62,000 nucleotides of DNA. It comes from Cristatella mucedo (Eukaryota; Bryozoa; Phylactolaemata; Cristatellidae). Positions 1-11,489 of the stretch are shown here, in pieces. Location: NCBI GenBank assembly GCA_009760855.2, contig WPIO01000211.1, positions 1 to 62,000 on the forward strand. The letters are read 5' to 3'. Position 1 is the first letter of the stretch. Every line of letters begins with the position of its first letter. A program made the position numbers and the translations under genes. The notes under the pieces were generated by a model. It saw nothing but the letters and a program-made list of their open reading frames with translations. It was not told where the DNA came from and searched no databases.

Positions 1-479
1 TTGTACTTCGTTCAGTTACGTGAGGCTCTACCTCAGCACTTGCTGCTGTTGATCTCCCTGCTTTCTGGTCACCACCAATCTAAGGTTTCTCGAGAGCTCT
101 GCAGCTTTCGGTTGATCTTTAAACAGTGCAGCAGCCCAAGCATGTGCTGAAGGACTGCTGGCTGCCCTGCTGTTCCGACTGCCAGTGCAGCTAAGAAAGT
201 GATAAAAGACAATAACGATAGCATTACCAGTGAAATTACCTGTCCTATCCGCCAGCTTATGGAGGCTACCACAGACCTATCATATCAACAGCTAAAAAGC
301 AACAGGCATGTCGTTATTTGATGTAAATTGTCTAGAAGATTTATCCGGGAAGATAGCTGCACAAGTATACCATGGAGCGCTAAACTACTTCATGCCACGT
401 TTCAGATAAGATCATGATTGCCATAATGATGCGGCAGCTGCTTACTAACGCACTTTAAGCTTATTAGTATAACTATACA
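1..479. other. Unassigned sequence at left edge
   Basis: No gene, RNA or repeat family seen elsewhere in the window is recognisable here. Reading frames are short and show no conserved motif. Confidence 0.4.
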
Positions 480-1130
480 ATGGCAATCGCAGTGCTACTA
501 AAACATGCGATGGCATCTGATTGCAAAAATCCGCTGTTAGGCTTTTCTGTCGTGAGCGTCGCAGTTGCTACATTACACTTCTCACCAAACCGGCAGTGGC
601 TACCAGTCAAGCAATGGATTCAGCTTCAAGGTTTATCGCTAACTTTTGGTCACTTCATTCTTTGGCCAGTCCTATCTCGCAAATATACTCCCCCATCAGG
701 CCAAGCATCAGTGCCACTTTTCGGAATCCAACAGTCTAGAAATACCTCGTACAAACCTTAAATCCTTTGGAGACCGTGCATTTAGTTCGTATGCTCCAAA
801 GCCTGGAACTCCCCTCTACGACGTCAAGCACTCAACCTGACCACATTTAAAAAGAATTTAAAAACACATTGGGACAGCATTTAGTGGTCCTGTGATTCGT
901 CCTTGATGTGCTTATGCGTTGACACTGTGCATGCTGCCATAACCACATTGTATGCTGACCCTGTTAAATATCACCTAACCATGTTCTTCATTTCGTTTGT
1001 TTATCTAAATCCTTGATTTTATAACCATTTGATTGCATTTCCCGCTACCCAGCAAATTTAAGCGCCTGAAAGATTAAGTTCTTTGAGGCTATCAGTGCAC
1101 TACTATTAATATTATTATGAAGTGCAGCCT
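480..1130 (+). mobile_element. L2-A non-LTR retrotransposon fragment (C-terminal RT region and 3' UTR)
   Basis: The sequence matches the 3' third of the L2-A copy at 55.5-57.0 kb. It includes the blocks encoding CRERRSC-like, LHWLPVKQ-like and SFGDRAFSSYAPK-like peptides, split over three frames by indels. It ends near ATT/AAT triplets at about 1110. The copy is 5'-truncated and dead. Confidence 0.8.
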
Positions 1131-2149
1131 GGTTCATCATACACAATAAAGGACGCGACAAGGCTCTGGTAGCAGCTGGTTAGTGGGACCTGCCTACTAG
1201 AATAAAAAACATGCACCAGGTCAATTTTATCGTTATTTAATCGATAAAAGAGTATAAAAACTAGGAGAAAAACTCGAGCGGTTCGCAGATGTTGAAAATG
1301 CTAACTCAAAATGGTTTTGCACTAGACTATCTTCTGTAGCTGCATCACAAACATGTCCTGTTCCAAAGCGACCGTTTGTTTGACCCAGCGCACTTCAGCT
1401 GCACCCTGGGCTGCATACAGTAACTAAATTTTAAGCCGTGTTGGTGATAACACTACCAACACAGTCAATCTTTCTGTTCCAATTATGAGTTTGTGACTGA
1501 CAGGTCATGGCATGCAGTAAAGATTAACACTCACTATGCCGTAGTGTATGCTGATCTCTCATGAACCTCCTCCTCATCCCACGTCGTAGTTACCGCGTCA
1601 CATCATTTCTCTCGACCCTGTACTGTCACAGCCAAGGAAGCTGAATAGGTTCCTCACTCTGGACAACAAATATAACGTACTTTAGAAGAGAGATTAGGTT
1701 AGCTGAATGCTCCTACAACCAACAAATATATTGTTATTACTATAAAAATTCTTTTCAAAATACTGAGGCGGAGATTCATGCATCATCAGGGGTGGAGACA
1801 TACATGAACATGAGTAAATTTTTATCATAATATAATTTGGAATAAGCAGCGGATAACAGCCAATTTAAATCGTTAAATTATTATATATATATATATATGC
1901 AATTGTATATATATGAGAAAGGCTACTGCAAAGAAATGACAAGAATTCGTTGTTTCGAGGAATGACAAAATCTGGCGATAAACTTGAATATTTGAACATA
2001 GTGAACATCCGGCAAATGTGACCGAAGTGTTGGTGAAAACAAAATGGTGTGAACGTGAAATAGAAACAGGAAAATGGTTGGTGTTGAGTGAACTGAGCGA
2101 TTGGGGAAAACTGGAACGAACATCTTCATATGTCTTCAAACCTGTCAGA
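1131..2149. other. Unassigned sequence with a short TA microsatellite
   Basis: A TA run lies near 1879-1899. No other element or credible coding frame is visible in this kilobase. Confidence 0.4.
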
Positions 2150-2544
2150 TTTCTCGGCGACGCCTCACGAACTCAGCTTGGCGGCAGCGGCACACCGCTC
2201 TCGGCCTCGTTCTCATCTTGGATTCCTCACGCGCGGACTCGCGTCAGGTCCTCAGCGAAGCGCCTATCAAGAACCGAATAACGGTATGGAAGTGCCGTGA
2301 GTTCTTCCCAGGAGCCGTCGAAAAAGGACCGTCCCAAGGAAGTGGAGTCCCGAATCTCGCCCAGCAGCCGAGCGCCGATGCTGCAAGTTACAATGCCCGA
2401 TTTCATGCTGGCTTATTTACTGTAATTGAGCTGCAGATGCCACCGTGGGCGTGGCAGTGCCGCGCCCACATTCCCACAGTGTGGAGGGGCTCGGCCGATG
2501 GGTGGCCGGCCAGCGTGTCTACCTGTCACTGCTTGGCAACTCGA

Positions 2545-2720
2545 CGAGGCTAAAAGCTGACCCTGTGCATTTCACTAACCATATTATTCATTTCGTTTGT
2601 TTCAAGCATGTTTACCCTGGTCATTGCATTTCACTTTATAGCAAATGTAAAGCGCCTAGAGAGAGATTAAGTTCTCTGGCGAGGGCGCTTATCAAGTAAT
2701 TATTATTATTATTATTATTC
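2545..2720 (+). mobile_element. L2-A 3' end inserted in the composite unit
   Basis: This copy contains the L2-A 3' hairpin (AAAGCGCC near 2650 pairing with GGGCGCTT) and ends in an ATT repeat at about 2700-2720. The units at 50 and 53 kb lack an insertion at this position, so it landed after the units separated. Confidence 0.75.
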
Positions 2721-3547
2721 TCTGCCGCCGCTGATCACACACAGCATGTCAGTAATGCGGTGGTAGAGTGAACTCCAACGAATCAGAGCCTCTGGCACCG
2801 GTCTCTGGGCTGAAGAGAATGCCTTTACCAGCCAGGCTGGCGTGAAAAAACCTGATTGGCCAGTGCATTAATTATACTGTTGTAAATAATTGATTGATAG
2901 CACGGTGCCTATCAAGCCGTTTCAGGCATTCCCTGTGGAGAGGTTTTTGCTGGGCCGTCTGGGCTGAAATCTTGAAAATCGCTGGATGGGCAGGTAGGGT
3001 CTAACAGCTCGGCCGGCTGCAGGCTGGCCTGCCCTCAGTGCCTGGCCTGCCGCCCCAGGGCAGCCTCTCTGCGAGCTGTGAGTTCAGTTCGCAAAGCCTG
3101 TCTTGGATGGGCCTTGGATGGACCCAGCCTGGCTCGCCCTTACTGACGATTACGTAGCCATAGGGGAAACCCCAGGTGGGGGAGGAGCCGACGGCATGTG
3201 CAGCCAGGCTTCGACAGCCATGAACCTGGAGAAAAAGCTCCAACACAGAGTGCTGGTGCACTACGAAACGTCAGCTGCCAAACCACTTTTGAAGCTCACC
3301 AAGTCGTATGTGTTGCCAGCTCGTCTGTGTGTGCCGTTGGATCAAACTTCAATTTATCGAACCTGACCCTCATACCAGATTTGAAGCTAGATGAGGCAGC
3401 TATTGGCATCTTCGTTACCTGCTGTGTTACACAGCATCTAAGTCTACGTGAGTCGATGATGCAGCAAGTGGCTATTGGGTAATTGACAGCCTAAACGACG
3501 CTGGTGTATTCGGTAGTCCATGAACTTCGCCAATCAAAGAAATACAA

Positions 3548-3706
3548 GCTTCTTTTTAGCCTCTTTTGTACAGCGATAGAAAAGCCTTTATGGCTACCTT
3601 GCGGCAACTATAAAAGATCGCCACCGCATGCGATCAACGACGGCGTCGAAGGTCGGAGTCGCCGAAACAACCGCTACCCTAGTCTGCCATCACGGCTCAC
3701 CGACTG
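3548..3706 (-). mobile_element. SINE-a (tRNA-headed SINE)
   Basis: The reverse complement has the family head GAGCCGTGATGGCA, a decayed tRNA-like B-box area and the family tail (GCCATAAAGGCTTTTCTATCGC then AAAAGAGGCT). It sits between the L2-C and X parts of the composite unit, exactly as in the 52.4-kb copy. Confidence 0.7.
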
Positions 3707-3714
3707 ACCCAACA

Positions 3715-4170
3715 AAGAGGCAAGAGTGAGAAAGCATAAGCTGAGTCCGGGAGAGTGTGGTCAGTGTCTGTGAATGTTGCTGCTCAGAACGGCTGGAAAG
3801 GGGATTCACTACAGTCTGTTCGGCAGCGGGAGGGTAGCTGTCGTTGCATATAGGCGTCTTGAGTGGAATTCCACAGTACGCCGCAAGGCCACTGCACGAG
3901 CGAAGCTTCAGTCCCCAGCGGTCTCTGGGTCGGGGAATGGAACGGCGGATGTGCACTCAAGTTGACCGGGCACAGAAAGCTGAAAGTGCTGCAGTGCAGC
4001 TTCAGATGTGGAAGAGCAAGCGCTGTTGCCAGCTGGATTCTCGTGTTCAAGAGTAGGAGCGTGCACTTTGGCCAGAGGAGTAGGAAATCGAGGCTGAAGC
4101 CTCATAACGGCATTGGCCTCCGCCCAGCTATTTTAATGCCTGCTTGACAGCTGACAATGAATATGGCTGC
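3715..4170 (-). mobile_element. L2-C C-terminal fragment (within the composite unit)
   Basis: The minus-strand frames resemble the L2-C ORF2 C-terminus (peptides like WNSTQ, CNDSYPPAA). They match the plus-strand fragments at 49.4 and 52.0 kb. The frame is broken by indels. Confidence 0.65.
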
Positions 4171-4195
4171 ACGCTAGGCTCTTCAAGTCAGCGGT

Positions 4196-4760
4196 TTGAG
4201 CACGTGTACTCTCCCTTTGCTGAAAGGCAGCAAGGATGGTTTGCCGGTTGTGCAAAGGAGATACAGAGCAGAGTTCTTGCATGACCACAAGGCCGCCACG
4301 GCGGGCTCACTTCATCACTTAGCTGAGCTGCATCGGTTGAGAGCTATTTCGCCCTCAGGTCCTGCAGCGTGGGCAATAAGTGCTATCCCATTCCTCCTCT
4401 AAAAGACAGTTGTTGGCGACAGAAGCTTTAGCTCTGCAGGTCCTGAACTGTGGACTTCCTTCTAGTCTCTGCAAGCGACAGATACTCTCCAGCTGCCGAC
4501 TATGGCACATCTGCTTTTGAGCGGTCCCTGGAGGCTGCACTGCACTTCCGCCTTATGCTTTAGCACACACCAACTGCTCTCTTGACCCGACATGCTTTCC
4601 CGCCTACTCTGTTGCGTGGGAGCAAGTCTGTTGAAGTCAGCTAGCGAATGCGTACCAGAAAGCCGCTTAGGCTGATGCAGCTATACCAAACTCTGCTGTA
4701 ACACCACATGGTCTTTGCTATGATTTGTGGGTTGCTGAGCCGGAGGCACACAGAGAAGCG
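4196..4760 (+). mobile_element. L2-C fragment with 3' tail
   Basis: Degenerate C-terminal RT-element sequence (GSKDGLPVVQRRYRAEFL, then 'SGPAAWA...IPFLL' frames) runs into the L2-C tail AAGCCGCTTAGGCTG at about 4660. It lies head to head with the minus-strand L2-C fragment on its left. Confidence 0.6.
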
Positions 4761-4979
4761 CAAAAGAGCCATATCGATCCGCTTCCTAGCATATGTGCTT
4801 GAGATGCATAAAATTGGCTAAAATGTACCATTAGTTTCTTTTATGAGGCACTATGCCAACTGCATTGCATCTATTAGTAAGAAAGTGCTGAGCAGAGATT
4901 CAGTACTCGAAGCAGCTACTTGCAAATGTCTTATTGTTGTGTATGTATAGAAATATTGTGAGAGCCAATGAGTTACATG

Positions 4980-6010
4980 TGTAATAATAGTGCATTGTCC
5001 TTCCCTCTGAGATCTGTCATGTCTTTCAGAGCGATTTAAGTTCTCTGCACGAGCAGCGATCGAATGAGTGGCAGTTGGCGTAGCATGCTCTCTAAACAAC
5101 AGAAATAACTTTGACCCTATGGGTTACATGGACCAGGGTCAGCATGCGAGCAGTATGGCTAGCGTGCCCTGTGTGCACCAAGCACAAGCACGTATCGGTC
5201 GAGATCACGGGGACCCAGTAAATACTACAAGCGATAATCAATTGCGTTTTTAAGTTTATTTTCTAAATGTGGTCAAGTCAGGGGTGATCTGTATTGTGAG
5301 GGTGAGTGAGTTCAGGAGTTTATGTGCACTACAAACTAAATGCATGAGTCTCAGTATTTTCATTTCAGGTTTGTAGAGGATTAGCAGAGTAATCAGTTAT
5401 ATTCAGCTGGTGTGTACAATGTACTAAGCCTGGCGGGCAGTAGATCTGATCGTGAGGCTGGAGCCCGAAGGTCTGATATGACCTTCGTGAGCAGCAGGAA
5501 ACCGCGAACTTGATGCGTAACATGTGACCACAGTAGCTTGTGCCCAGGTCTGGCAAGGAAGTGGTGTGCTGAGGCTCCAGGTTGCGAGACCCGTGATGCT
5601 CAGGACAGACGAGCTCTCAGCTGCAGAGTTTTCGCTCTACCAGCTGTAATTGCCTGATTGCACTTTGCTCGGTAGAGGAGCAAACGAAGTGAGTTACAGA
5701 AGTCAAGACTGCCCAGATTTCAAAAATGTATGGACCAGATTTAGTTGAGCTATCTCTATTTCGTAAAACACAGACGTGTTTTAGCAAAGCTATGTTGCTG
5801 AAAGTAGGCAGACTTGATTTGGAGCTGATGTGGTCGATCTTAAGTTCAGTTCGGAACATGACACCTATGTTTCTGCAGTGATGATTCAACAGGAGATATG
5901 CTTGCGAAGCCGATTGCTGTGAGCTCAAGCCTTTCCAATTTTACAGATCTTGCTGGTTTCGCCATAACTAGCATGAGTTCTAGGTCCTATCATCAGGTAT
6001 TTCAACTTAA
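4980..6010 (-). mobile_element. L2-A copy, degenerate
   Basis: Reading from its 3' end, this copy has a TAATAAT tail at 4980, the 3' UTR block (GACCAGGGTCAGCATGC, GGGACCCA) and then minus-strand frames equal to the L2-A C-terminus (YCPPGL, PDLGTSY). A further minus frame at 5928-5617 matches the palm-to-C-terminal linker (NIGVMFRTELKIDHISSKSS, compare NLGVIFQSDLSLDDHIS in other copies). Confidence 0.75.
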
Positions 6011-6525
6011 GAAAATTTGGCGTTTTGCACCCGTAGTGGCTGCACAGTCCATCCATATATAATGCAGCAAGGAGACGAGATGATCTCTTTCGCTCGATCG
6101 CTGGGAGGATCAACAGCAGGCACGGCTGAGTAGTGTCTTTCCGCTGAGCGAGAGGAAACAAGAAAACGAGACAGGGTACACAGTATAAGTGACAGCTCCG
6201 TCAATGGCATTAATACTGAGTACCATTATACTGACGCTGAGCTTAGCTCATTGTACGCACTCAAAGTGAGCCGTCAGGTGGAGAAAGGAAGCCCTCTGCA
6301 GAAAGCAGATTGCACTCAGCGGTATTGCGAGGACTCTGAAGGCACCATAGGCGAAACGTGCGAATTCCGACCTTCCATATTCTCAGGCCCGGCATTCATT
6401 CTGCGGCGCATGGAGTGATCTCGACGATGCATATTCGCATCTCTCTGCCCTCCTCCTGTTTGATCCTATCTCACGTTGAGCCTGCCTTGGTTTGATGTGG
6501 GGCGGGAGTACTCACCGTATTGACT
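6011..6525. other. Unassigned sequence
   Basis: I see no gene or recognisable repeat here. Confidence 0.35.
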
Positions 6526-6930
6526 AATATTAATATGCACCAATGCACTTGATAAAGACGCGCGCAGGGAGCTTAATCTCTTTCTGAGGCGCTTTACATT
6601 TACTATGCAAAATTGAATGGTAGAAGTAAAATCGTAGCTTGAAAAGAAATAACAAATCATCATGAATAATATAGTTGAGGGGTGGCTTATGCCTGGTCAG
6701 CAAGCAAATGTGGTTAAGTGGCAGCTACACATTATGTCAGCACACATAAGCACGTGGAAGGACAAATCCTACCAGGGTCACAACATCTGTCCTACAAATA
6801 GGTGTCAGCTCATTTAAGTTGCGCACAAGCTGTGGTCAGGTCAGGAGATGTTACTTGAGTGGCGAGTCGGGAGGGAGTTCAGACTTTGGGAGCATGCGAG
6901 GCTAAATGCGCGAGTCTGCATGTACAGTAT
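6526..6930 (-). mobile_element. L2-A 3' UTR fragment
   Basis: A full 3' tail hairpin is present (GCACTTGATAAAG...GAGGCGCTTTACATTT). The 3' UTR blocks containing CATAAGCACGTG and GTCGGGAGGGAGTTC follow. The copy is truncated before the RT core. Confidence 0.75.
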
Positions 6931-9430
6931 GTCACATAGCCTATACAGTCCGCTGTATCAGCGTTCCGCCTGTTATCAATTGCAGAGCTCTCTCTCAACT
7001 GGCACGCTAGCACTTCGGTGCTCATTGTTTTCCTCTGCTCACAGTCATCACTTCGTCTGGTCACCATCCGAGAATGCCAACTTGTTTTTGATGTTGTTTG
7101 AGAATGCACAGCCAGCTTAATGCAAGCTTTAAGTACGCGAGTGGTTCGTATGTGCATATGTGAAGGCTTTGCTGGGAGACCAGAAATCTACCAACTTAAA
7201 AGATTGGAGTTCTAACTATGAGGGCATCTAAGTCATTTGCTACGTATTTTCTATAAAATCCATTTCAGAGATCCCAAAAGTATACACATCAAAAATTAAA
7301 TTATATCGAAGCAAAATAACGAAAATGTCAGAGCGATTTTTAGTTTATAAAGCCAATCAATAGATGAGGAAGTCGCGTTCTATCCGATCAGTCCTGTTCC
7401 TGAGTTGCAGGACCGACGTATATATTTCACATCAGATAAGAGGAAAATGTCAACGAGATAAATAAAATAAACAGACATAATACAACTTATCAAACGAGTG
7501 TATTATTACTTGCATCTAAGCGCTATAATGGAAAGTAGTGAACATAATTGATGACTATTCTGTATCGTTAAGAGCTTTGAGTTTGCCCGACAAACACTAA
7601 TCTCCCAGCTTAAATATCTTGACTGAGTTTTTCAATTCAGATTTATAGGGATCCTGATAACACTCATCTTCAGTTCAAAACAACTTCTAAAGAATCTAAA
7701 TCAGTGCAAACTCTTAGTGATGTAACTGAGACACCTCAAATCATCTGGCAGTTTTCTCTTGTAATCAGAGCGCGTCATTCTTCGAGTCACAGATCGCACC
7801 ATTCAGCCTTCTATAGAACTGCTCAGAAATTTGTTCTCTCATATAAAATACGTGCAACAATGATAATGGGTTGGAGTAGTGAGTGTTGGTTAACACTAGC
7901 TGCAGTGGAAACGTCTACACTTTCAGGAGTTTGCGCTTGACAGGGGGCAGAAGAAAAGCAAACCACGAGTGATGGAAAAAGGTAAATTGCTCGAGGAAGT
8001 AGCATTCTTACTGCACAACAGAGCTCTGTCCTCGCCATCGCAAAGGTGGGCAAATGGAACCAAACGGTGAAAACTCGTGCGCTGCGTCCGGGCAGGCACG
8101 CCGCCTCCATGCGTCGCTGACTAAGCCATGGCGGATGGGCTTGAACGCCGAAAGGCATCAATCGTGCGTTACGCGAGAGTGCTGCGTGATCTCGTAATGA
8201 AATTGCTAGTCTTTTCACAAATGAGAAGTAAGACTGTGAAATGGAATCCAGACAGCAAGGCAAGAGGGCAGCGAGAAAGCAATCTCAGGCGATTATATTG
8301 AGTGGCGCGGCGAGGTGCATTGCTGAGGGCCTTCTCTTCCCTCCCCAACCAGAGGCGTTTTCAGGAGATCAATCTGCGAGATTGGATGACCTGGGAGCAG
8401 ATCAGGAGTAGTACGATTAGCTGGCAGTGCTAAACTTCTCAAAGAATCCATCGGCAGAACTGCAAGGATGGCGGAAGCAGAGCAGGAAATCAAGACGGGC
8501 TGAGTGAGGCGTCGTTTGCGGAAGCAGGAAAGCCGCAGCTGGTCAGCTGACGGCGGCGGAGCCTGATGCGCACTCCGCCGCTGTAACAAACGAGCTGCAA
8601 ACGGCTCTGCAGCGCCCTGCATTGAGGCGAGAAGGACTCATTTGACAGCTATCTTGCGAGTGAACCTCGAGGAACAGCTATGATTATATTGCTGATAACT
8701 GTGAACTCTGGGAAAGAAGCTGTCCACATTTTTATAACGGGGGTTGGATCTTCCTCACACAGATTCTGGCAGCAGGCATTAACATGGAGCCTCCAAGTGA
8801 CCCGCTACCCCATCCTTGGCATTCCGCAACTTCAGCAGCTGCCTCGAGGGCTCGCCTCGGCTATCCTAACGACTATTTAGAGTGGGTCTCTAGTCGCTAG
8901 TTGACTCCTTTTCCTACAGCGTTTCCTGGGGGAGCGAGGCTCCTCGCTTCCATGTGCGCCGCTCCACTTCGTGAGCTCAGGGCTGGCCTCGGAATTCGAG
9001 GCTCGGGGCCTTTCAGTAGGCTCAGAGACTAACCTCAGTGATCTCGGCCATTGAATCCCGAGGTTGAGTCGCAACGACCTATTACTTAACTGGGTCAATG
9101 GTGAGTCGCTCGCGTTTCCGCACCGTGGCAAAGGCGGAGGCCAGGCAGCATCAAGAGTAGAGTGTGGCAACCTCCTGAAGCGTTGTGCGCTTCACGCATA
9201 TTTAAAAGTATCGTGATTATTTGTCTTCAATAGCAAAACAATTATATTAGAGTGTATGCTTGAGTCACCTCCATTTCGAGTCAGGATATCTGCGGTCAAA
9301 TTTAAGCCAATATATATGCTTTAACGGAGCGACCGAACATTGTGGCGTGAGGAGGCTCAGGGATAGAGAAAGATTGAGCTAGGTACGTACGATTTTCGTA
9401 ACAGTGCTGTTTGAATATTACGGCTCCATC
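6931..9430. other. 2.5 kb without a supportable gene
   Basis: Only short, overlapping frames occur and none shows a family signature. The part from about 7900 to 9430 is richer in G+C. It lies upstream of the putative first exon of gene AB, but I found no matching block in the right arm. Confidence 0.35.
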
Positions 9431-9439
9431 CGATCCAAG

Positions 9440-10040
9440 AAAGCGACAGCATGCTGGCTGTCATAAGAGCTGCGCGATTCAAGGCACGTTTAGCCGCCGA
9501 CGCACTCTCTTTTCTGGCTGCCGGGATCACTGCCGTCAGACGTGCGAAGGTAGCGGTTTTTGAGGAGCCTCCACAAAGCGCGCGTGTCCTCTTCCTCAGG
9601 CATCTGCTTGTTCACCGCTCATCAGAGCCCAGGGCTCAAGATTGCCACTGCACTGCTTAAGTACAAGTGAGCATGTGCAGCAGCAGCCCGATACCCTAGA
9701 GCTCTGGGCAGCGGAGTGCTGGAGGTGAGAGGAGCTCGTGTTTCACTTCAGAAAGGCTGGCAGGCGAGTATCAATAGCTGAGACCTGAGCGTTCACCTCA
9801 ATAGTCAGTTAGTGTGCAAGTATCATGAGCACCAAAGACACGTCAAGACATGGCACGAGCGGATTACAAGCACGAATCCTCGTTGACTTGCTGCTACCAT
9901 TTGCTGAGCGTATGTCGAAATTTATTCAGTTTGGGACGATTTTCTGATGCACAAATGCATGCAGCCGTATTTTAACACCGAGGCGTGCTCAGCTGCGAGA
10001 AAGTCACGCCACGATCGACGAGCCGGACGCGATGTCTCGC
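9440..10040 (+). other. Upstream flank of the AB first exon, duplicated in the right arm
   Basis: The block around GGCACGTTTAGCCGCCGACGC (near 9480) is matched in reverse complement near 45,030. The block around 9605-9720 is matched in reverse complement near 47,420-47,530. This extends the inverted duplication upstream of the putative promoters. Confidence 0.5.
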
Positions 10041-10054
10041 GAGAAAGTACCTGT

Positions 10055-10375
10055 CAATGTAATGTATCTCCGTCTGTAACTCCCAGAAAAGTCCATAAAG
10101 GAACCATGTGTGTGGCGCAGGGGGAGGAAGTTTTGGCATAGCTCACTCACAGCCTGAAGCGGCTTTCCAGCGCATTCGGTGAGCCAACAGAGACTTTGTC
10201 TCCACACACCATAGAGAGTATGGGCAGCATAACGTAGAGCTCAGGAGAGCAATTGAGTATAGTGAGCAGCATGGAAAGTAACAGCTCAAGGACCGCTGAA
10301 AAGATGAGCCACATAGTCGGCGGTGAGGATGAGTATGTTGCGTTGCGCAAGAGTGGCGTGGAAGCGGGTTCTGAT
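10055..10375 (-). mobile_element. L2-C 3' end
   Basis: On the minus strand the sequence carries the family's C-terminal coding remnant and ends in the L2-C tail: gctatGCCAAAACTTCC, then the GGAGATACATTACATT end near 10,058-10,070. It directly abuts the GC-rich first-exon block of gene AB on its 5' side. Confidence 0.7.
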
Positions 10376-10380
10376 CGATC

Positions 10381-10668
10381 TGATCGTTGTTCAAACGTCC
10401 GGGCTGGACTGAGGTGGGAGGGGACGCGTGCGTGGAGGGAGCTACAAGGACTTTCCGACGCAACGCCGGCAAGAGCTCGGCGCTCTGCCAAGGGTCCCGA
10501 CGCGAGCGAGGCGGCTTTGGCGCATTGCGCCGGCTCTTCCGCTGCGCGCTGCACGCACCGCACCTCCGACGCCGCTGCAACGCATGAGTGGGGGATTTGC
10601 ATTAGCAGGCAGCAGCATTCACAGATCAGCTGCCCGCCGGATCGTACGCAGCCGGCAAACAGCTGAAG
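10381..10668 (+). promoter_or_regulatory. P1: putative promoter and first (5' UTR) exon of gene AB
   Basis: This CpG-rich block ends in a consensus splice donor, CTGAAG|GTAAGC, with the GT at 10669-10670. It is homologous, in inverted orientation, to two blocks in the right arm (P2, P3) whose donors sit at exactly the matching position. The coding exons of this family start only about 5 nt after a splice acceptor, so an upstream non-coding exon is required; this is the best candidate. An octamer-like ATTTGCAT is at 10595-10602. No TATA box is seen and the start site is unknown. The ATG at 10584 is not conserved in P2/P3, so I treat the exon as non-coding. Confidence 0.55.
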
Positions 10669-10669
10669 G

Positions 10670-11489
10670 TAAGCACGGCCGCGTCTACGGCATGCGCTCA
10701 AAGTGCGTGATCCCAGCGTGAGCGGCGCTCGTCTTCGGAACTGAACGTGCGTCAGAGCGCTGTCTCTTGCGATCTCCTGAGGTTTCTCATTCCTGCAAGG
10801 CTCCGTGCGAGTTAGCTCAATCGTGCTTTGGCAACGACCTATGATGCACCGGCGATGCAGTTCACCTGGCCTGTAGTTGGCACGTGACAAGCGGGAGTCG
10901 ATTCTGCTAGCCCAGTATACCGGCGTGTGCTCAATCGCTCGAGGTTCACGCCGCCGCCGGCGAGCTCCTCTTATTACGAGCCGTAATCGCCAGCGTGTCC
11001 AGTTGCTTATGAGTGCGGGGACGCCTTCACGCTCATCTATGCCCTTAAATGCCTCAGCACTGCTATCTGGCTGTAGCTCTGAGTTCTACCACTCCAATTC
11101 AGTCTGTGCTTCGTTTCACCGTGGCGGCATATCTGAAGCTTTCAACCTAGCTGCTGCGCAGTGCAGAGCGCTGTATCCACGACGTCGCTATGAGATCCTA
11201 TTTAAAAGTGACACTGTTATGCAGCTCTATTGCATCTTTTGTGGATCCTAGACTGCGTCAGAACATGCATTAGCTATCTGCTGGCGAGTCAAAGTAAAAT
11301 GAGTCAGCAGGTGGCTTAGGGAAATGATGTTACATTCCTATTGATTACCTGTGGTGCTGTGTAGCTGAGCTCCTAAATACGTCTGCGCCATGATTAAGGC
11401 AGTACATAATTTAGAAATGTGAGTCCCACGCAGTTGATGCTGCGCTCGATGTGGTAATCTACCTCAGCAGCGCATTCTGGGTCGTTAAC
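10670..11489 (+). other. First part of AB intron 1, conserved with the right arm
   Basis: The segment is collinear, in reverse complement, with 46.89-46.07 kb and partly with 44.06-43.55 kb. Shared landmarks are the CTGAACGTGCG block (10741), GGAGTCGATTCTGCTAGCCC (near 10900) and CAGCAGCGCATT (near 11464). Being intronic, its ORFs are not credible genes. Confidence 0.6.

Larger units (their letters stand above)
2150..4170 (-). repeat. Inverted copy of the composite repeat unit found at 49.4-54.3 kb
   Basis: Read on the minus strand, this segment follows the order of the tandem units at 49.4-51.99 and 51.99-54.27 kb: L2-C fragment, SINE-a, then about 1.4 kb of a non-LTR-unlike sequence X. Matching landmarks are the GAGCTGCAG...GGGCGTGGC block near 2430, the GCTCGGCCGGCTGCAGG block near 3007 and the CAAACTTCAATTTATC block near 3343. 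It is more diverged than the tandem pair is internally, so it is the older copy. Confidence 0.75.

Noticed and set aside
10428-10721. Coding first exon in P1 starting at an upstream ATG
   Set aside because: The frame reads through the donor, is rich in CpG-derived Arg/Pro and is not preserved in P2 or P3.
10147-10890. 247-codon minus-strand frame across P1
   Set aside because: It joins an L2-C tail remnant to the GC-rich first-exon block. Neither P2 nor P3 preserves the frame.
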